In this document: positions 24,440-35,572 of the stretch, in pieces
Numbering within the stretch: position 1 is the stretch's first letter
Layout of the letters: every line of letters begins with the position of its first letter
Assembly (NCBI RefSeq): GCF_014349155.1
Contig: NZ_JACSIT010000080.1
Span: 1 to 64,000, forward strand
Length of the DNA stretch: 64,000 nt
Source of the DNA: Neolewinella lacunae
GTDB taxonomy: Bacteria > Bacteroidota > Bacteroidia > Chitinophagales > Saprospiraceae
Direction of reading: 5' to 3'
Made by a program: the position numbers and the translations under genes
Notes under the pieces: generated by a model
Told to the model about the DNA's origin: nothing
The model's database searches: none
Seen by the model: the letters and a program-made list of their open reading frames with translations, nothing else

Positions 24440-25633
24440 CTAATCCTCCCTCACCCCAAACTCTTCCTGCGCCACGCGGCGGACCTCATCGGCCACGCGC
24501 CACGCCACTTGCTCATCGAGGGTGGGGGGGATGACGTTGTCGACCGTAGGGTTGCGGAGGTGCTCGGCGATGGCGCGGGCGGCGGCCAGCTTCATGTTGG
24601 GCGTAATGCGTGGCGCGCGCGCGTCCAGCGCACCCCGGAAGATGCCGGGGAAGCCCAAAACGTTGTTGATCTGGTTCGGCAAATCACTGCGGCCCGTCCC
24701 CACGATGGCGGCACCACCGGCTTTGGCCTCTTCGGGCATGATCTCCGGGATGGGGTTGGCCATGGCGAAGATGATGCTGTCTTTGGCCATGGTCCGGATG
24801 TCGTGGCGGTCGAGCAAATTCGGCATGGAGACGCCGATGAAGACGTCGGCCCCCACCAGGGCGTCCTTCAGGGTGCCCGACTGGTTTTCGGCGTTGGTGA
24901 ACTCCAGGATTTCCAGCTTGGCGTAGTTCAGGTCGTTGCGGCCGGCGTGGATGATGCCTTTGCTGTCGCACATCACAATGTCTTTCACGGGCGTGGCCAG
25001 CGGCGAATCGGGGTTATCAACGGCTTTGAGGAGGCGGGCGATGGCGATGCCGGCCGCACCGGCACCGTTGATGACTATCTTTAAGTCCTCCATTTTTTTG
25101 CCCACCAATTTTGAGCCGTTAAGGAGGCCCGCCAGGGTGACGATGGCCGTGCCGTGCTGGTCGTCGTGAAAAACGGGGATGCCAATGTCTTGCAGGCGGC
25201 GCTCGATCTCGAAGCTGCGGGGAGCCGAGATGTCTTCCAGGTTCACGCCGCCGAAGACGGGCGCAATGAGGCGGACGGTCTCGACGATCTTATCCGTATC
25301 CTGGGTATCGAGGCAGATGGGGAAGGCATCGATGTTGGCAAAGCGCTTGAAGAGCATGGCCTTGCCCTCCATCACGGGGATGGAAGCCAGGGCACCGATG
25401 TCGCCCAGGCCCAGTACCGCCGAGCCGTCGGTGACAATGGCCACGGTGTTGCTTTTGATGGTGTACTTGTAAACGTCGTCGGGGTTGGCGGCGATGGCCT
25501 GGCAGGGGGCCGCTACGCCGGGGCTGTAAACGAGGGAGAGGTCGTCTTTGCTCCGCACGTCCATCTTAGGGGAGATGCGGATTTTACCCTTTAACGAGCG
25601 GTGCAGGTTGAGGCTTTCTTCGAAGTAATTCAT
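24440..25633 (-). CDS. Malic enzyme, short form
   Basis: 397 residues. Oxidative decarboxylation of malate to pyruvate with NAD(P)H formation in the cytoplasm. Seen: SPGVAAPCQAIA, TDGSAVLGLGDIG, PVMEGKAMLFKRFA, FHDDQHGTA (metal ligands), and the Rossmann motif VINGAGAAGIAIARLL. It lacks the C-terminal phosphotransacetylase-like domain of MaeB, so it is the short bacterial type. Cofactor choice cannot be read with certainty. The gene stands alone with a TAATTTTG box 19 bases upstream. Confidence 0.93.
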   Translation of the reverse strand: MNYFEESLNLHRSLKGKIRISPKMDVRSKDDLSLVYSPGVAAPCQAIAANPDDVYKYTIKSNTVAIVTDGSAVLGLGDIGALASIPVMEGKAMLFKRFANIDAFPICLDTQDTDKIVETVRLIAPVFGGVNLEDISAPRSFEIERRLQDIGIPVFHDDQHGTAIVTLAGLLNGSKLVGKKMEDLKIVINGAGAAGIAIARLLKAVDNPDSPLATPVKDIVMCDSKGIIHAGRNDLNYAKLEILEFTNAENQSGTLKDALVGADVFIGVSMPNLLDRHDIRTMAKDSIIFAMANPIPEIMPEEAKAGGAAIVGTGRSDLPNQINNVLGFPGIFRGALDARAPRITPNMKLAAARAIAEHLRNPTVDNVIPPTLDEQVAWRVADEVRRVAQEEFGVRED

Positions 25634-25652
25634 GATCTGGTTTGAGCGAGGG

Positions 25653-25660
25653 CAAAATTA
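25653..25660 (-). promoter_or_regulatory. TAATTTTG -7 box for malic enzyme
   Basis: Fits TAnnTTTG, 19 bases before the ATG. Confidence 0.5.
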
Positions 25661-25738
25661 CGTAGCACGGCGGGAAGTGGTTAGCTCCCCCCTTTTGGGC
25701 TACGGAGCTGCAAGGTACGCCGTCCTGCGGGGACAATC

Positions 25739-25755
25739 GGGCGCGGCCGCAGGTG
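25739..25755. repeat. Dispersed element core GGGCGCGGCCGCAGGTG
   Basis: Exact core in the 331-bp gap between the divergent malic enzyme and TonB receptor genes. Apart from this and the promoter I see nothing in that gap. Confidence 0.8.
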
Positions 25756-25964
25756 CAGGCAAAAAACCAGAGGGCCAAACTGTGACAGGACTTGCAGGTT
25801 GGCCCACTGGTGTGCAACGCTTGTCAAGTAGCATCGTCCTTTCCTACAACGCTTCGTCCGATTACTGCGGGGATTGGACGAAGAAGGTACGCCACCTGGC
25901 CCGGCCGCCATTTTTTTTGCCTTCGCCGGGCAACTGATTTTCCCGCCAGCCGACACTCCAACCA

Positions 25965-28385
25965 ATGAAAAGACTTTACGCACACTTCCTCCTTTGCTCC
26001 TTCATCCTCCTCTTTGGCACCTGCGTCCGCGCCCAAAACAATGGCCCCGCCAGCAAAACACCGGCCCCAACTGGCAGTGTCAGTGGGCGCGTGATGGGTG
26101 ACGGGGAGGCCGCCGCTTTCACCAATGTGCTGCTGCTCAAAGCCGCCGACAGCAGCGTCGTGAAACTGGAACTGGCCGACGAAACTGGCCACTTCACCTT
26201 CGCCGGGATCGTGGCCGCCGACTACTTCGTACGCACCAGCGGCATTGGGATCGGCGAACAAAACCACCCCGGTTTCAGCCTCGCGGCGGGCCAGGACCTT
26301 ACCCTGCCCGACTACCTCTTGCAATCCAGCGGCACGACCCTGGACGCCGTCGAAGTGGTGGCCCGCAAACCCTTCCTGGAGCAAAAAGCGGGCATGCTGG
26401 TGGTCAACGTAGACCAAAGCATCACCGGCCAGGGTGGAACGCTGATCGACCTGCTCCGCAAAGTACCCGGCGTAGTCGTGGTCGGCGACCGCGTCTCCAT
26501 GGCCGGTAAATCGGGACTGACCTTCCTCATCGACGGCCGCCCGACCAAGTACATGGACCTCCAGAGCCTGCTGCGCGATATGCCCGCCGACAACATCAAA
26601 AGCATCGAGGTGATCAGCCAGCCCGGTGCGGCTTTCGACGCCGAAGGCAGCGGCGGGGTGATCAACATCGTCCTGAAAAAGAACAGCCTGCTGGGCACGA
26701 ACGGACAGGTCTACATCGGCGGCGGCTACGGCGAACTGGCCAAGTACCGCAGCGGCGTCGACCTGAGCCACCGCCAGGGGAAGGTCAATTTGACGGGCGG
26801 CGCCAGCTACAACCACCGCAGCTGGGTGGAGGGGCTCGACCTCGTGCGCCGCTTTTCCGACCGCACCTTCCTCCAATCCAATACCTCCACCGGCACGCCA
26901 ACGAGCTACTCGGTGCGGGGTGGCATGGACTACGACTTCAACGACCGCAACCGCGCAGGCATCAACGCCCGCTACGGCTGGGGCAGCAGCCCGCGCAACG
27001 GAGACAACCGCACCGAGGTAGTGACCCCGGAAACCCACCAGCTGATGGAATCTTTCGTCACCAACCCCCGCGAAGAAAAAGAATGGTACAGCCTCAATAC
27101 CGACGCTTTTTACCGCATCAAGCTCGATACCAGCGGGCAGGAACTCAACTTCGACGCCAGCTACAACCGCTTTGAGCGGGATACCCGCATCGAACTGAAA
27201 ACGGTGGGCGCAGACTTTCCCGACCGCATCAACCTGGAGCCTTCCATGGCCAACATCATCAGCGGGCAAGTGGACTACAAAAAGCCCTTTGGCGAGCACT
27301 ATGCTTTCTCCGCGGGCGTCAAGATGAGCCGCGCGGAACTCGACAACGAGTTGCTGGCCCGCGTCGCCGAAAACGGCGGTTTTGTGGTGGACGCCAACCT
27401 CAGCAACCGCTTCCTCTACGACGAAGACATCAAGGCGGCCTACACCAGCCTGCGCTGGGAGAAGGGCGAACTGGGGGCCAACATCGGCCTGCGCTACGAA
27501 GACACCCGCATGGAGGGCTACAACGTGACGGTCGATAGCTTCAACCGCCGCAACTTCGCCCAGCTTTTTCCCAGCCTGAGTTTCAGCGCGCCAGCTTTCG
27601 GGCCCGTGGGGGTATCCCTGGCCTACAGCTACCGCATCGAACGGCCAAGCTATTACGACCTCAACCCCTTCATCTCCTACCTGGACCCACTGACCTTCGA
27701 AAAGGGCAACCCTTTCCTGCGGCCCGAGCTGATCCACAGCGCCCAGTTTAGCCTCACCTACGAGAAGCAACCCTTCTTCAACCTCAGCTACGATTTTACC
27801 AGCGACGTTATTGCCGACGTCACGGAGCAAGACGCGGTCACCGGCATCGCCTTCCAGAATACGGTCAACCTCGACCGTTTCGTGCGCTACGGGGGCAGCC
27901 TGTTCTTTCCCCTCGATTTCATTGCCAAGCCCATCAGCGGCTACGGTGGTTTCCAGTTGTACTACAATGATTATACCTCCAACTTCCTGGGCGGCAACCT
28001 CGACCAGGACCAGTGGAGCCTCACCGCCTTCTTCCAGGTGAACGCCAAGCTGCCCATGGGCTGGAAGGGCGAAGTTTCGGGCTGGTACCAGGGCAAAGGC
28101 ATTGATGGCATCATCCGCACTAATCCGCTTTACGGCGTATCCGCTGGCCTCGAAAAAGACTTCCTCGATGATCGCCTCAACCTGGTGCTTTCCGGCGACG
28201 GCATCATCCAGAAGTTCTTTACCGGCACCATCCGCTACCAGGAGCAAAACCTCGACGTGCTTTCCACCTGGGAAGCCCCCGTTTTCAGCGCCAAACTGAC
28301 CTACAAGTTCGGCAACCGCTTCCTGAAACGCAACGAAGGCCGCAACAGCTCTGCCAGCGAAGAGCGGGGGCGGATTACGGAGTAG
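25965..28385 (+). CDS. TonB-dependent receptor, outer-membrane beta-barrel family
   Basis: 806 residues. Signal peptide MKRLYAHFLLCSFILLFGTC plus VRAQ, a carboxypeptidase-regulatory-like domain (about residues 35-125), a plug domain (LIDLLRKVPGVVVVGDRVSM; FLIDGRPTKYM; VEVISQPGAAFDAEGSGGVI) and a long beta-barrel ending NRFLKR then a short tail. This subgroup of outer-membrane receptors (OMP_b-brl_3 type) is widespread in Bacteroidota; ligand unknown. The signal-peptide end is encoded by a copy of the dispersed element (26018-26034). No SusD partner is adjacent. Confidence 0.88.
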   Translation: MKRLYAHFLLCSFILLFGTCVRAQNNGPASKTPAPTGSVSGRVMGDGEAAAFTNVLLLKAADSSVVKLELADETGHFTFAGIVAADYFVRTSGIGIGEQNHPGFSLAAGQDLTLPDYLLQSSGTTLDAVEVVARKPFLEQKAGMLVVNVDQSITGQGGTLIDLLRKVPGVVVVGDRVSMAGKSGLTFLIDGRPTKYMDLQSLLRDMPADNIKSIEVISQPGAAFDAEGSGGVINIVLKKNSLLGTNGQVYIGGGYGELAKYRSGVDLSHRQGKVNLTGGASYNHRSWVEGLDLVRRFSDRTFLQSNTSTGTPTSYSVRGGMDYDFNDRNRAGINARYGWGSSPRNGDNRTEVVTPETHQLMESFVTNPREEKEWYSLNTDAFYRIKLDTSGQELNFDASYNRFERDTRIELKTVGADFPDRINLEPSMANIISGQVDYKKPFGEHYAFSAGVKMSRAELDNELLARVAENGGFVVDANLSNRFLYDEDIKAAYTSLRWEKGELGANIGLRYEDTRMEGYNVTVDSFNRRNFAQLFPSLSFSAPAFGPVGVSLAYSYRIERPSYYDLNPFISYLDPLTFEKGNPFLRPELIHSAQFSLTYEKQPFFNLSYDFTSDVIADVTEQDAVTGIAFQNTVNLDRFVRYGGSLFFPLDFIAKPISGYGGFQLYYNDYTSNFLGGNLDQDQWSLTAFFQVNAKLPMGWKGEVSGWYQGKGIDGIIRTNPLYGVSAGLEKDFLDDRLNLVLSGDGIIQKFFTGTIRYQEQNLDVLSTWEAPVFSAKLTYKFGNRFLKRNEGRNSSASEERGRITE
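26018..26034. repeat. Dispersed element core inside the receptor signal peptide
   Basis: CACCTGCGTCCGCGCCC, exact, read in the frame TCVRAQ at the signal-peptide cleavage region. Confidence 0.65.
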
Positions 28386-28492
28386 ATGTTTTTTTGGGGG
28401 GCTACGGGGGGCGTCGTTCGTACTTCCGAACATGTTCGAATGTTCATGGGGTACCTACCCCGCCCGACCCCGGAGGGGTCGAACCTTAATAA

Positions 28493-28529
28493 CCCCGGAT
28501 GGAGGATGCGCAGCATCCGTAATCCGGGG
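28493..28529. repeat. CCCCGGAT hairpin repeat, copy 2
   Basis: CCCCGGAT...GGATGC pairs with GCATCC...ATCCGGGG, as at 1274-1310. Its right arm is the first unit of the tandem array that follows. Confidence 0.75.
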
Positions 28530-28620
28530 CCTCCACCCCGCAGCATCCGTAATCCGGGGCCTCCACCCCGCAGCATCCGTAATCCGGGGCCTCCACCCCA
28601 TAGCATCCGTAGTCCGCCCC
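28511..28620. repeat. 30-bp tandem repeat, 3.7 copies
   Basis: Unit starts CAGCATCCGTAATCCGGGGC and ends CTCCACCCCG, at 28511, 28541 and 28571, with a diverged partial copy at 28601. There are no spacers, so it is not a CRISPR array. It abuts the tadA stop codon. Confidence 0.9.
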
Positions 28621-28621
28621 T

Positions 28622-29068
28622 CTACCGCCGCTTACCCTCAAAAAAGCGGCTCATCAGCGCCCCACAAGACTCGTGGAGCACCCCGAATTCCAGCTTGGTC
28701 TTCGGGTGCAGCAGCTCGCGGCCAAAACGCATGAAGCCCCGCTTATCGTCGTTGGCACCGTAAACGACGCGGCTGACCTGCGCCCAGGCCAGCGCCCCGG
28801 CGCACATCACGCAGGGTTCGAGGGTCACGTAAAGCGTGCAGTCGTGCAGGTACTTATCGCCCAGGTAGTTGGCGGCGGCGGTCAGGGCAATGATCTCGGC
28901 GTGGGCCGTTACGTCGTTGAGCTGTTCGGTCTGGTTATGGCCCCGGGCGATGATGCGCTCGTTGCTCACCACAATGGCGCCCACCGGAATTTCTCCGGCC
29001 GCAGCGGCGAGCTCGGCCTGGGCAATGGCCTGCTGCATGAACCAGTCGTCGTCGTACACTTTAAGCAT
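28622..29068 (-). CDS. tadA: tRNA adenosine deaminase / nucleoside deaminase
   Basis: 148 residues of the cytidine-deaminase fold. The zinc and proton-shuttle motifs THAEIIAL and LEPCVMCAGAL are intact, as are the GEIPVGAIVV and N-terminal helix features of TadA. TadA makes inosine at the tRNA-Arg wobble position. Some related proteins act on free nucleobases, so the tRNA role is likely rather than certain. It overlaps the GT2 stop by 8 bp, so the two are translated together. Confidence 0.88.
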   Translation of the reverse strand: MLKVYDDDWFMQQAIAQAELAAAAGEIPVGAIVVSNERIIARGHNQTEQLNDVTAHAEIIALTAAANYLGDKYLHDCTLYVTLEPCVMCAGALAWAQVSRVVYGANDDKRGFMRFGRELLHPKTKLEFGVLHESCGALMSRFFEGKRR

Positions 29069-30017
29069 CGCCGAGAATGGTTTCCACGAGGTAATTGTTG
29101 CGGTCGGAGCCCGAGCGGGCCACCAGCTCCGCTAAAAAGCCCGTCACAAAGAGAATGGTACCCAGCAGCATGCTCGTCAGGCCAATGTAGAACCAGGGGT
29201 TATTCACCACCAGGATGGCGGGGATCTGGTTGGTCAGCGAGTAGATCTTCATACCGCCGATGTAGATGAGGCTGCCCAGGCCCACCAGGAACATGATGGT
29301 GCCCATCGTGCCAAACAGGTGCATGGGCCGCTTGCCGAATTTGCCGACGAAAAGGAGCGACATCAAGTCCAGAAAGCCCGTCACCAGCCGCGAAATGCCA
29401 AATTTGGAATAGCCGTACTTGCGCGGGCGGTGCTCTACCACTTTCTCACCGATTTTCCGGAATCCCGCCCACTTGGCCAGCAGGGGCATGTGGCGGTGCA
29501 TATCGCCGTAGACCTCGATGGATTTGACGACGTTGCGGCGGTAGGCCTTCAGCCCGCAGTTGAAATCGTGGAGCTGGATGCCGCTGACGCGGCGGGTAAC
29601 GGCGTTGAAAAACTTTGAAGGCAGGGTCTTGCCAATGGGGTCCTGCCGCTTCTGTTTCCAGCCCGAAACGAGGTCAAAGCCGTCCTCTTTGATCATCCGG
29701 TAGAGCTCGGGGATCTCGTCGGGGCTGTCCTGTAAGTCGGCGTCCATCGTGATGATGACCTCGCCACTGGCGTGGCTGAAGCCTTCGTTCAGGGCCGGGC
29801 TTTTGCCGTAGTTGCGCTGAAATTTGATGCCTTTGAGGTGGGGGTTTTTGTCCCGCAGTTCCTGAATCACCCCCCAGCTGCCGTCGGTGCTCCCATCGTC
29901 CACCAGCCACACTTCGTAGCGGAAGTGGTGGGCTTGCATCACCCGGTCAATCCAGGCGGTGAGCTCCGGCAAGCTTTCTTCTTCGTTAAACAGGGGTACG
30001 ACGACGCTGATGTCCAT
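29061..30017 (-). CDS. GT2 family glycosyltransferase, membrane-anchored (GtrB/DPM1-like)
   Basis: 318 residues. A GT-A domain (VVPLFNEEESLPEL; WLVDDGSTDGSWG; ITMDADLQDSPDEIPELY) is followed by an amphipathic region and two C-terminal membrane helices (about residues 230-300). Family members put glucose, mannose or a modified sugar on polyprenyl phosphate for later periplasmic transfer. The start lies four bases after a TAACTTTG box that overlaps the stop of the upstream gene, so it can be transcribed separately with an almost leaderless mRNA. Confidence 0.9.
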   Translation of the reverse strand: MDISVVVPLFNEEESLPELTAWIDRVMQAHHFRYEVWLVDDGSTDGSWGVIQELRDKNPHLKGIKFQRNYGKSPALNEGFSHASGEVIITMDADLQDSPDEIPELYRMIKEDGFDLVSGWKQKRQDPIGKTLPSKFFNAVTRRVSGIQLHDFNCGLKAYRRNVVKSIEVYGDMHRHMPLLAKWAGFRKIGEKVVEHRPRKYGYSKFGISRLVTGFLDLMSLLFVGKFGKRPMHLFGTMGTIMFLVGLGSLIYIGGMKIYSLTNQIPAILVVNNPWFYIGLTSMLLGTILFVTGFLAELVARSGSDRNNYLVETILGDA

Positions 30018-30021
30018 GCCG

Positions 30022-30029
30022 CAAAGTTA
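30022..30029 (-). promoter_or_regulatory. TAACTTTG -7 box overlapping the upstream stop codon
   Basis: The first three bases (TAA) of the box are also the stop codon of the dihydroorotase-like gene; CGGC separates it from ATG 30017. Confidence 0.6.
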
Positions 30030-31295
30030 CGTCACCGGGTGGAACGCACCATTATGCACCACGCCTTCAATGCGGCCCGGCAGGTGCTGGCCCAGAAGCG
30101 GGCTGTTGGTGGTCTTGCCCACCAGGTCCGCCAGGGTAAATTCCTCAGCGGGGGCGGTGGGCGTAAAAACGGTCAGGCCAATTTGGGCGCCGGAGCGCAG
30201 GTGCAGTGTCGGGTCGTTGAGGAGCAGGCGGGGTCCGGCGGTAAACTTTGCCACTATTTCGGCCAGCGAAAGTCTGCCTTCCAAGGCCAATAGGCTCTGC
30301 CGGAAGGCGGTTTGGAGGCCCAGTGCACCAAAGTCGGCGTAGGGGAATTCCAGTTCTTTTTCCTCGCCGTGGCGGGCGACGTGGTTGCTCACAATGCAGT
30401 CGATCGTCCCGTCGGCCAAGCCTTCGATGAGGGCCTGCCGGTCGCTTTCCGTGCGCAGCGGCGGCAACATCTTAAAGTTGGGGTCAAAACCCGCCAACGC
30501 CCCATCCGTAAATTGCAGGTGGTGGGCGCTTACCGTGGCCCGCAGGTTGAGGCCCAGGGCTTTGGCCCGCCGCACTTCCGCCACCCCCTCCGCGCTGGAG
30601 AGGAGGTGGACGATGAGTTTGCCCCCCGTGTAAGCCAACAGCTCCACCACCACCTTGAGGGGAAGAATCTCGCTCAAGACGGGGATGCCCGGTAAACCAA
30701 GGCGGGTGCTGACTTCCCCCTCGTGCATCTGCCCTTCGGATACCAGTCGCTCATCGTAGGGCGAAACCATGATGGTGCACTGCCGGATGCGGGCGTATTC
30801 CAGGCCCCTTTTCAGCAGGCTGGTCGACGTGTAACGGTAAGGGCCGTCGGTAAACAACAAGGCTCCGGCGCGGTCGAGGTCCAGCATCTCCGTCAGGTCT
30901 TTCCCCGCCAGGTCTTTACTAAGGGCGGCCATTGGCAGCAAATCCGTAGCCGCCGTGCCGTTCTGCCGCAGGAGGTAGGCTACGTCGGCCACCGACTGCC
31001 GTACCGGCTCCGTATTCGGCAGTACCCCCACGGCCACGTAACCACCGGCCAGCGCCGCCGCCCGCAGGCTGGCGATGTCTTCGCGCTCTTCGTGGCCCGG
31101 GTCACCCAGGTAAGCTCCCAGGTCAATGAACCCCGGACTGACGTGCGCGCCAGCCAGGTCGTGCACGGGCTCTCCCGCCCGCGCTTCCAATCCAGCAGCC
31201 ATTTCGGTAATCGTTCCGTTTTCTATGCGGAGGTCAAGCGTCTGGCCGTCGTAGGGCCCGTCGAGGTCGGTAATTTGGCAGGAACGGAGTAGCAT
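30027..31295 (-). CDS. Dihydroorotase-like protein lacking metal-binding His residues
   Basis: 422 residues of the amidohydrolase/dihydroorotase fold, recognised by VSPGFIDLGAYLGDPGHEER, GVLPNTEPV and FGALGLQTAFRQSLL. The HxH metal site expected after the first strand (normally DxHVHLREPG) reads IDLGAYLGDPG, and the late Asp-His motif reads VSNHVARH, so key catalytic ligands are missing. Such forms occur in Bacteroidota and resemble the non-catalytic PyrC-like partners of aspartate transcarbamoylase. A real catalytic role is doubtful. ATG 31295 is preferred over the TTG nine bases earlier because the TATATTTG box overlaps that codon. Confidence 0.82.
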   Translation of the reverse strand: MLLRSCQITDLDGPYDGQTLDLRIENGTITEMAAGLEARAGEPVHDLAGAHVSPGFIDLGAYLGDPGHEEREDIASLRAAALAGGYVAVGVLPNTEPVRQSVADVAYLLRQNGTAATDLLPMAALSKDLAGKDLTEMLDLDRAGALLFTDGPYRYTSTSLLKRGLEYARIRQCTIMVSPYDERLVSEGQMHEGEVSTRLGLPGIPVLSEILPLKVVVELLAYTGGKLIVHLLSSAEGVAEVRRAKALGLNLRATVSAHHLQFTDGALAGFDPNFKMLPPLRTESDRQALIEGLADGTIDCIVSNHVARHGEEKELEFPYADFGALGLQTAFRQSLLALEGRLSLAEIVAKFTAGPRLLLNDPTLHLRSGAQIGLTVFTPTAPAEEFTLADLVGKTTNSPLLGQHLPGRIEGVVHNGAFHPVT

Positions 31296-31301
31296 CGGGC
31301 G

Positions 31302-31309
31302 CAAATATA
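31302..31309 (-). promoter_or_regulatory. TATATTTG -7 box
   Basis: Fits TAnnTTTG, six bases before ATG 31295, implying a near-leaderless transcript. Confidence 0.55.
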
Positions 31310-31406
31310 TGTAGCCCTAAGCACCTCCGGTGGTTTTTGCTAAAAGTTAGCGGGTGGAGAGGGCGCGCTTTTCTTAGAGCTTACAGCAGATATCCGAGAT
31401 TTTAAG

Positions 31407-33547
<2,141 letters not shown>

Positions 33548-33762
33548 AGTCAGGGAGAAAGACGAACCAAAGTGGCCTATTGTTTTACCGGGGTGGGGTA
33601 AAGGTAGGCAACCTGCGCAAAGAAGCAGCGGAGTGTAGACTGCCAGCCCTTTCTGGGCGCTCTACGGGAGTGTTGAAGATGTCAAAGATGGGTAGCAGGC
33701 GGGAGGGCATTCAGAGGGGTTTGAGACTTAGGAGGGTCTTCGGTGCACGTCAAGGTCTGTTT

Positions 33763-33809
33763 GAGGGTTTCCCCACCCGAACGGCTCTGTTTCGGGTGGG
33801 GACACCCTC
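33763..33809. repeat. GAGGGTGTCCCCACCC-type hairpin repeat, copy 3
   Basis: Arms GAGGGTTTCCCCACCCGAA and TTCGGGTGGGGACACCCTC with a 9-base loop. The surrounding gap 33548-34198 (650 bp) holds only this and the next copy; I see no gene. Confidence 0.85.
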
Positions 33810-33923
33810 AGCCGGGATTTTTCGGGAAGGGCGGCACCTCCAAGGCTAACGCATTGTGACTTATCTTAATGTGAATTTCCTTGAATGTTTATATGGGTCT
33901 TCGCTACACTTTAAGGTCTGGTT

Positions 33924-33970
33924 GAGGGTGTCCCGACCCGAATACCCCTGTTTCGGATGGGCACACCCTC
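33924..33970. repeat. GAGGGTGTCCCCACCC-type hairpin repeat, copy 4
   Basis: Arms GAGGGTGTCCCGACCCGAA and TTCGGATGGGCACACCCTC; same loop length as copy 3, 161 bp away in the same orientation, with shared flanks AAGGTCTG and CAGCC(G/A)GGATT. Confidence 0.85.
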
Positions 33971-34198
33971 AGCCAGGATTGTCCGGGAGGGGAGGCGCTT
34001 CAAGGCACGCAGGGATTGCCCCCTCTTGTTTTCGTTCGCGCGCACAAATCGGCCATTGGTCGAGTTTCGGGGGCTGGCAGGGCCTTGCTATTGGCATTTC
34101 CACTTATCTTGCCAATCCATCATCAGCGGCACTCCGGAGAAGCGCTGCCGACGGCGTCGTTTTCCGGAAAACCCATTTATTCACTAGCCACCTCAACT

Positions 34199-35536
34199 TT
34201 GAGCATCTGGGATACCTTATTTAATCGTGCTCCCGCCTACGACCCTGCGGAGGGGCCCAACTTTCGCTTCGGCCGGTATACCGACGCTTACAAGAGCCCG
34301 GAAAATTACGTGGCTTGGGATGCGTCCCTGACCGCCTTTGAAAACGGGGATTACCTGGAAAGCTGCGCCTCCTTCATGGCATACCTGCGCGATGAGCAGG
34401 AAGACAACGTAAAGTGGCACCGGGAAGACGAAAAACTGTACTTTGAATTTTACCAGGGCAGTAAGCGCGTTACCGGCTTTGCCGACGCCGGGCAGCTGCG
34501 GGCCAGTGCCGACATTGCCATGCTCAAAGGCAACAACGCCGATCTCCTGCACCGCCTCACTTCCCTCAACTACGAGATGAAGTACAGCCGCTTCGCCATC
34601 AAGGGCCAGGACTGCCTCTCCATCGTTTTCGATACGCCCACCAACGACGCCAGCCCCTACAAACTCTACCACGCCCTGAAGGAAATGGCCTTGAACGCCG
34701 ATAAGCAAGACGACCTGCTGCTCGACGAGTTCAGCGAATACCTCAGCCCCACGGAAGTCACCCACCTGCGGGAACTCTCCCCCGAGGATAAAGCCCGCAA
34801 GCTGGAGTTCCTCCGCAGCCGCATCCAGGGAGTGATCGATCACCTCGCCGCCGGCCGCATCAACCCCGAAGAACAACCCGGAGCAGTGGCCTACCTCCTG
34901 CTCGACCTCGTCTACCGCCTCGATTACCTTCTCATCCCCGAAGGCTACACCATGGAGGCCCTCGAACGGATGCACCGCATGTACTTCGCCCGCGAGGAAG
35001 ACCAGCCCGTTACCTACAAAAACATCCGCCTGCTCAGCGAACTCCAGCACTTGCTCCGCCGCGCCCCCGAGTCTTTCGCCCAGGAACTCTACGCCGGCAA
35101 ATCCACCTTCGGCATCACGCTGCCCGCCAACCACGACCGCCTGGCGAACCTCATCGACAACGAGCTGCCGAACATGGACTGGTACCAGGACAACAGCTTC
35201 CCCACCGTAGCCCAGGCCATCCCCGGCTACGTGGTGGGCTACGCACTGTTCAACTACGCCGTGCCGCCGCCCGACCGTGATCTGCTCCAACTCTACTACC
35301 GGATCTGCGAAAATGAATATTTCCGCGGCCTCGGCTACAAGCAGCAATTTCTGGAACGCGACGGTCGCCCTGCCCGCCGGGCCATCCGCGCCGCCATCAG
35401 CGACATCGCCGAACGCCACTCCGCCACCTACCCCCGCCTGCGCCCCGGACTCAGCCAGCTCAACTTCAGCAACCTGCTTGATTTTGGACGGAGTTACCTC
35501 TTCATGATCCGGGAACTCGACCTAAGTAAGCCTTAA
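34199..35536 (+). CDS. Unrecognised soluble protein, about 445 residues
   Basis: I do not recognise the family. No signal peptide or membrane helix is seen. The protein is acidic and rich in helices, with a first domain around MSIWDTLFNRAPAYDPAEG to about residue 175, and a second helical half. The region FENGDYLESCASFMAYLRDE followed by strands loosely recalls a type III chaperone/YbjN-like fold, but this is weak. No ATG fits; a TTG at 34199 is the best start because codon use and conservation-like composition begin there, while the preceding in-frame stretch looks non-coding. Confidence 0.65.
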   Translation: MSIWDTLFNRAPAYDPAEGPNFRFGRYTDAYKSPENYVAWDASLTAFENGDYLESCASFMAYLRDEQEDNVKWHREDEKLYFEFYQGSKRVTGFADAGQLRASADIAMLKGNNADLLHRLTSLNYEMKYSRFAIKGQDCLSIVFDTPTNDASPYKLYHALKEMALNADKQDDLLLDEFSEYLSPTEVTHLRELSPEDKARKLEFLRSRIQGVIDHLAAGRINPEEQPGAVAYLLLDLVYRLDYLLIPEGYTMEALERMHRMYFAREEDQPVTYKNIRLLSELQHLLRRAPESFAQELYAGKSTFGITLPANHDRLANLIDNELPNMDWYQDNSFPTVAQAIPGYVVGYALFNYAVPPPDRDLLQLYYRICENEYFRGLGYKQQFLERDGRPARRAIRAAISDIAERHSATYPRLRPGLSQLNFSNLLDFGRSYLFMIRELDLSKP

Positions 35537-35546
35537 GACGGCCCCG

Positions 35547-35563
35547 CACCTGCGGCCGCGCCC
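35547..35563. repeat. Dispersed element core CACCTGCGGCCGCGCCC
   Basis: Exact core, ten bases after the preceding stop codon and followed by TTTTTT. Confidence 0.8.
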
Positions 35564-35572
35564 TTTTTTAAC

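Noticed and set aside
28511-28620. Possible CRISPR array
   Set aside because: The 30-bp units are directly contiguous with no spacers, and no cas genes are near.
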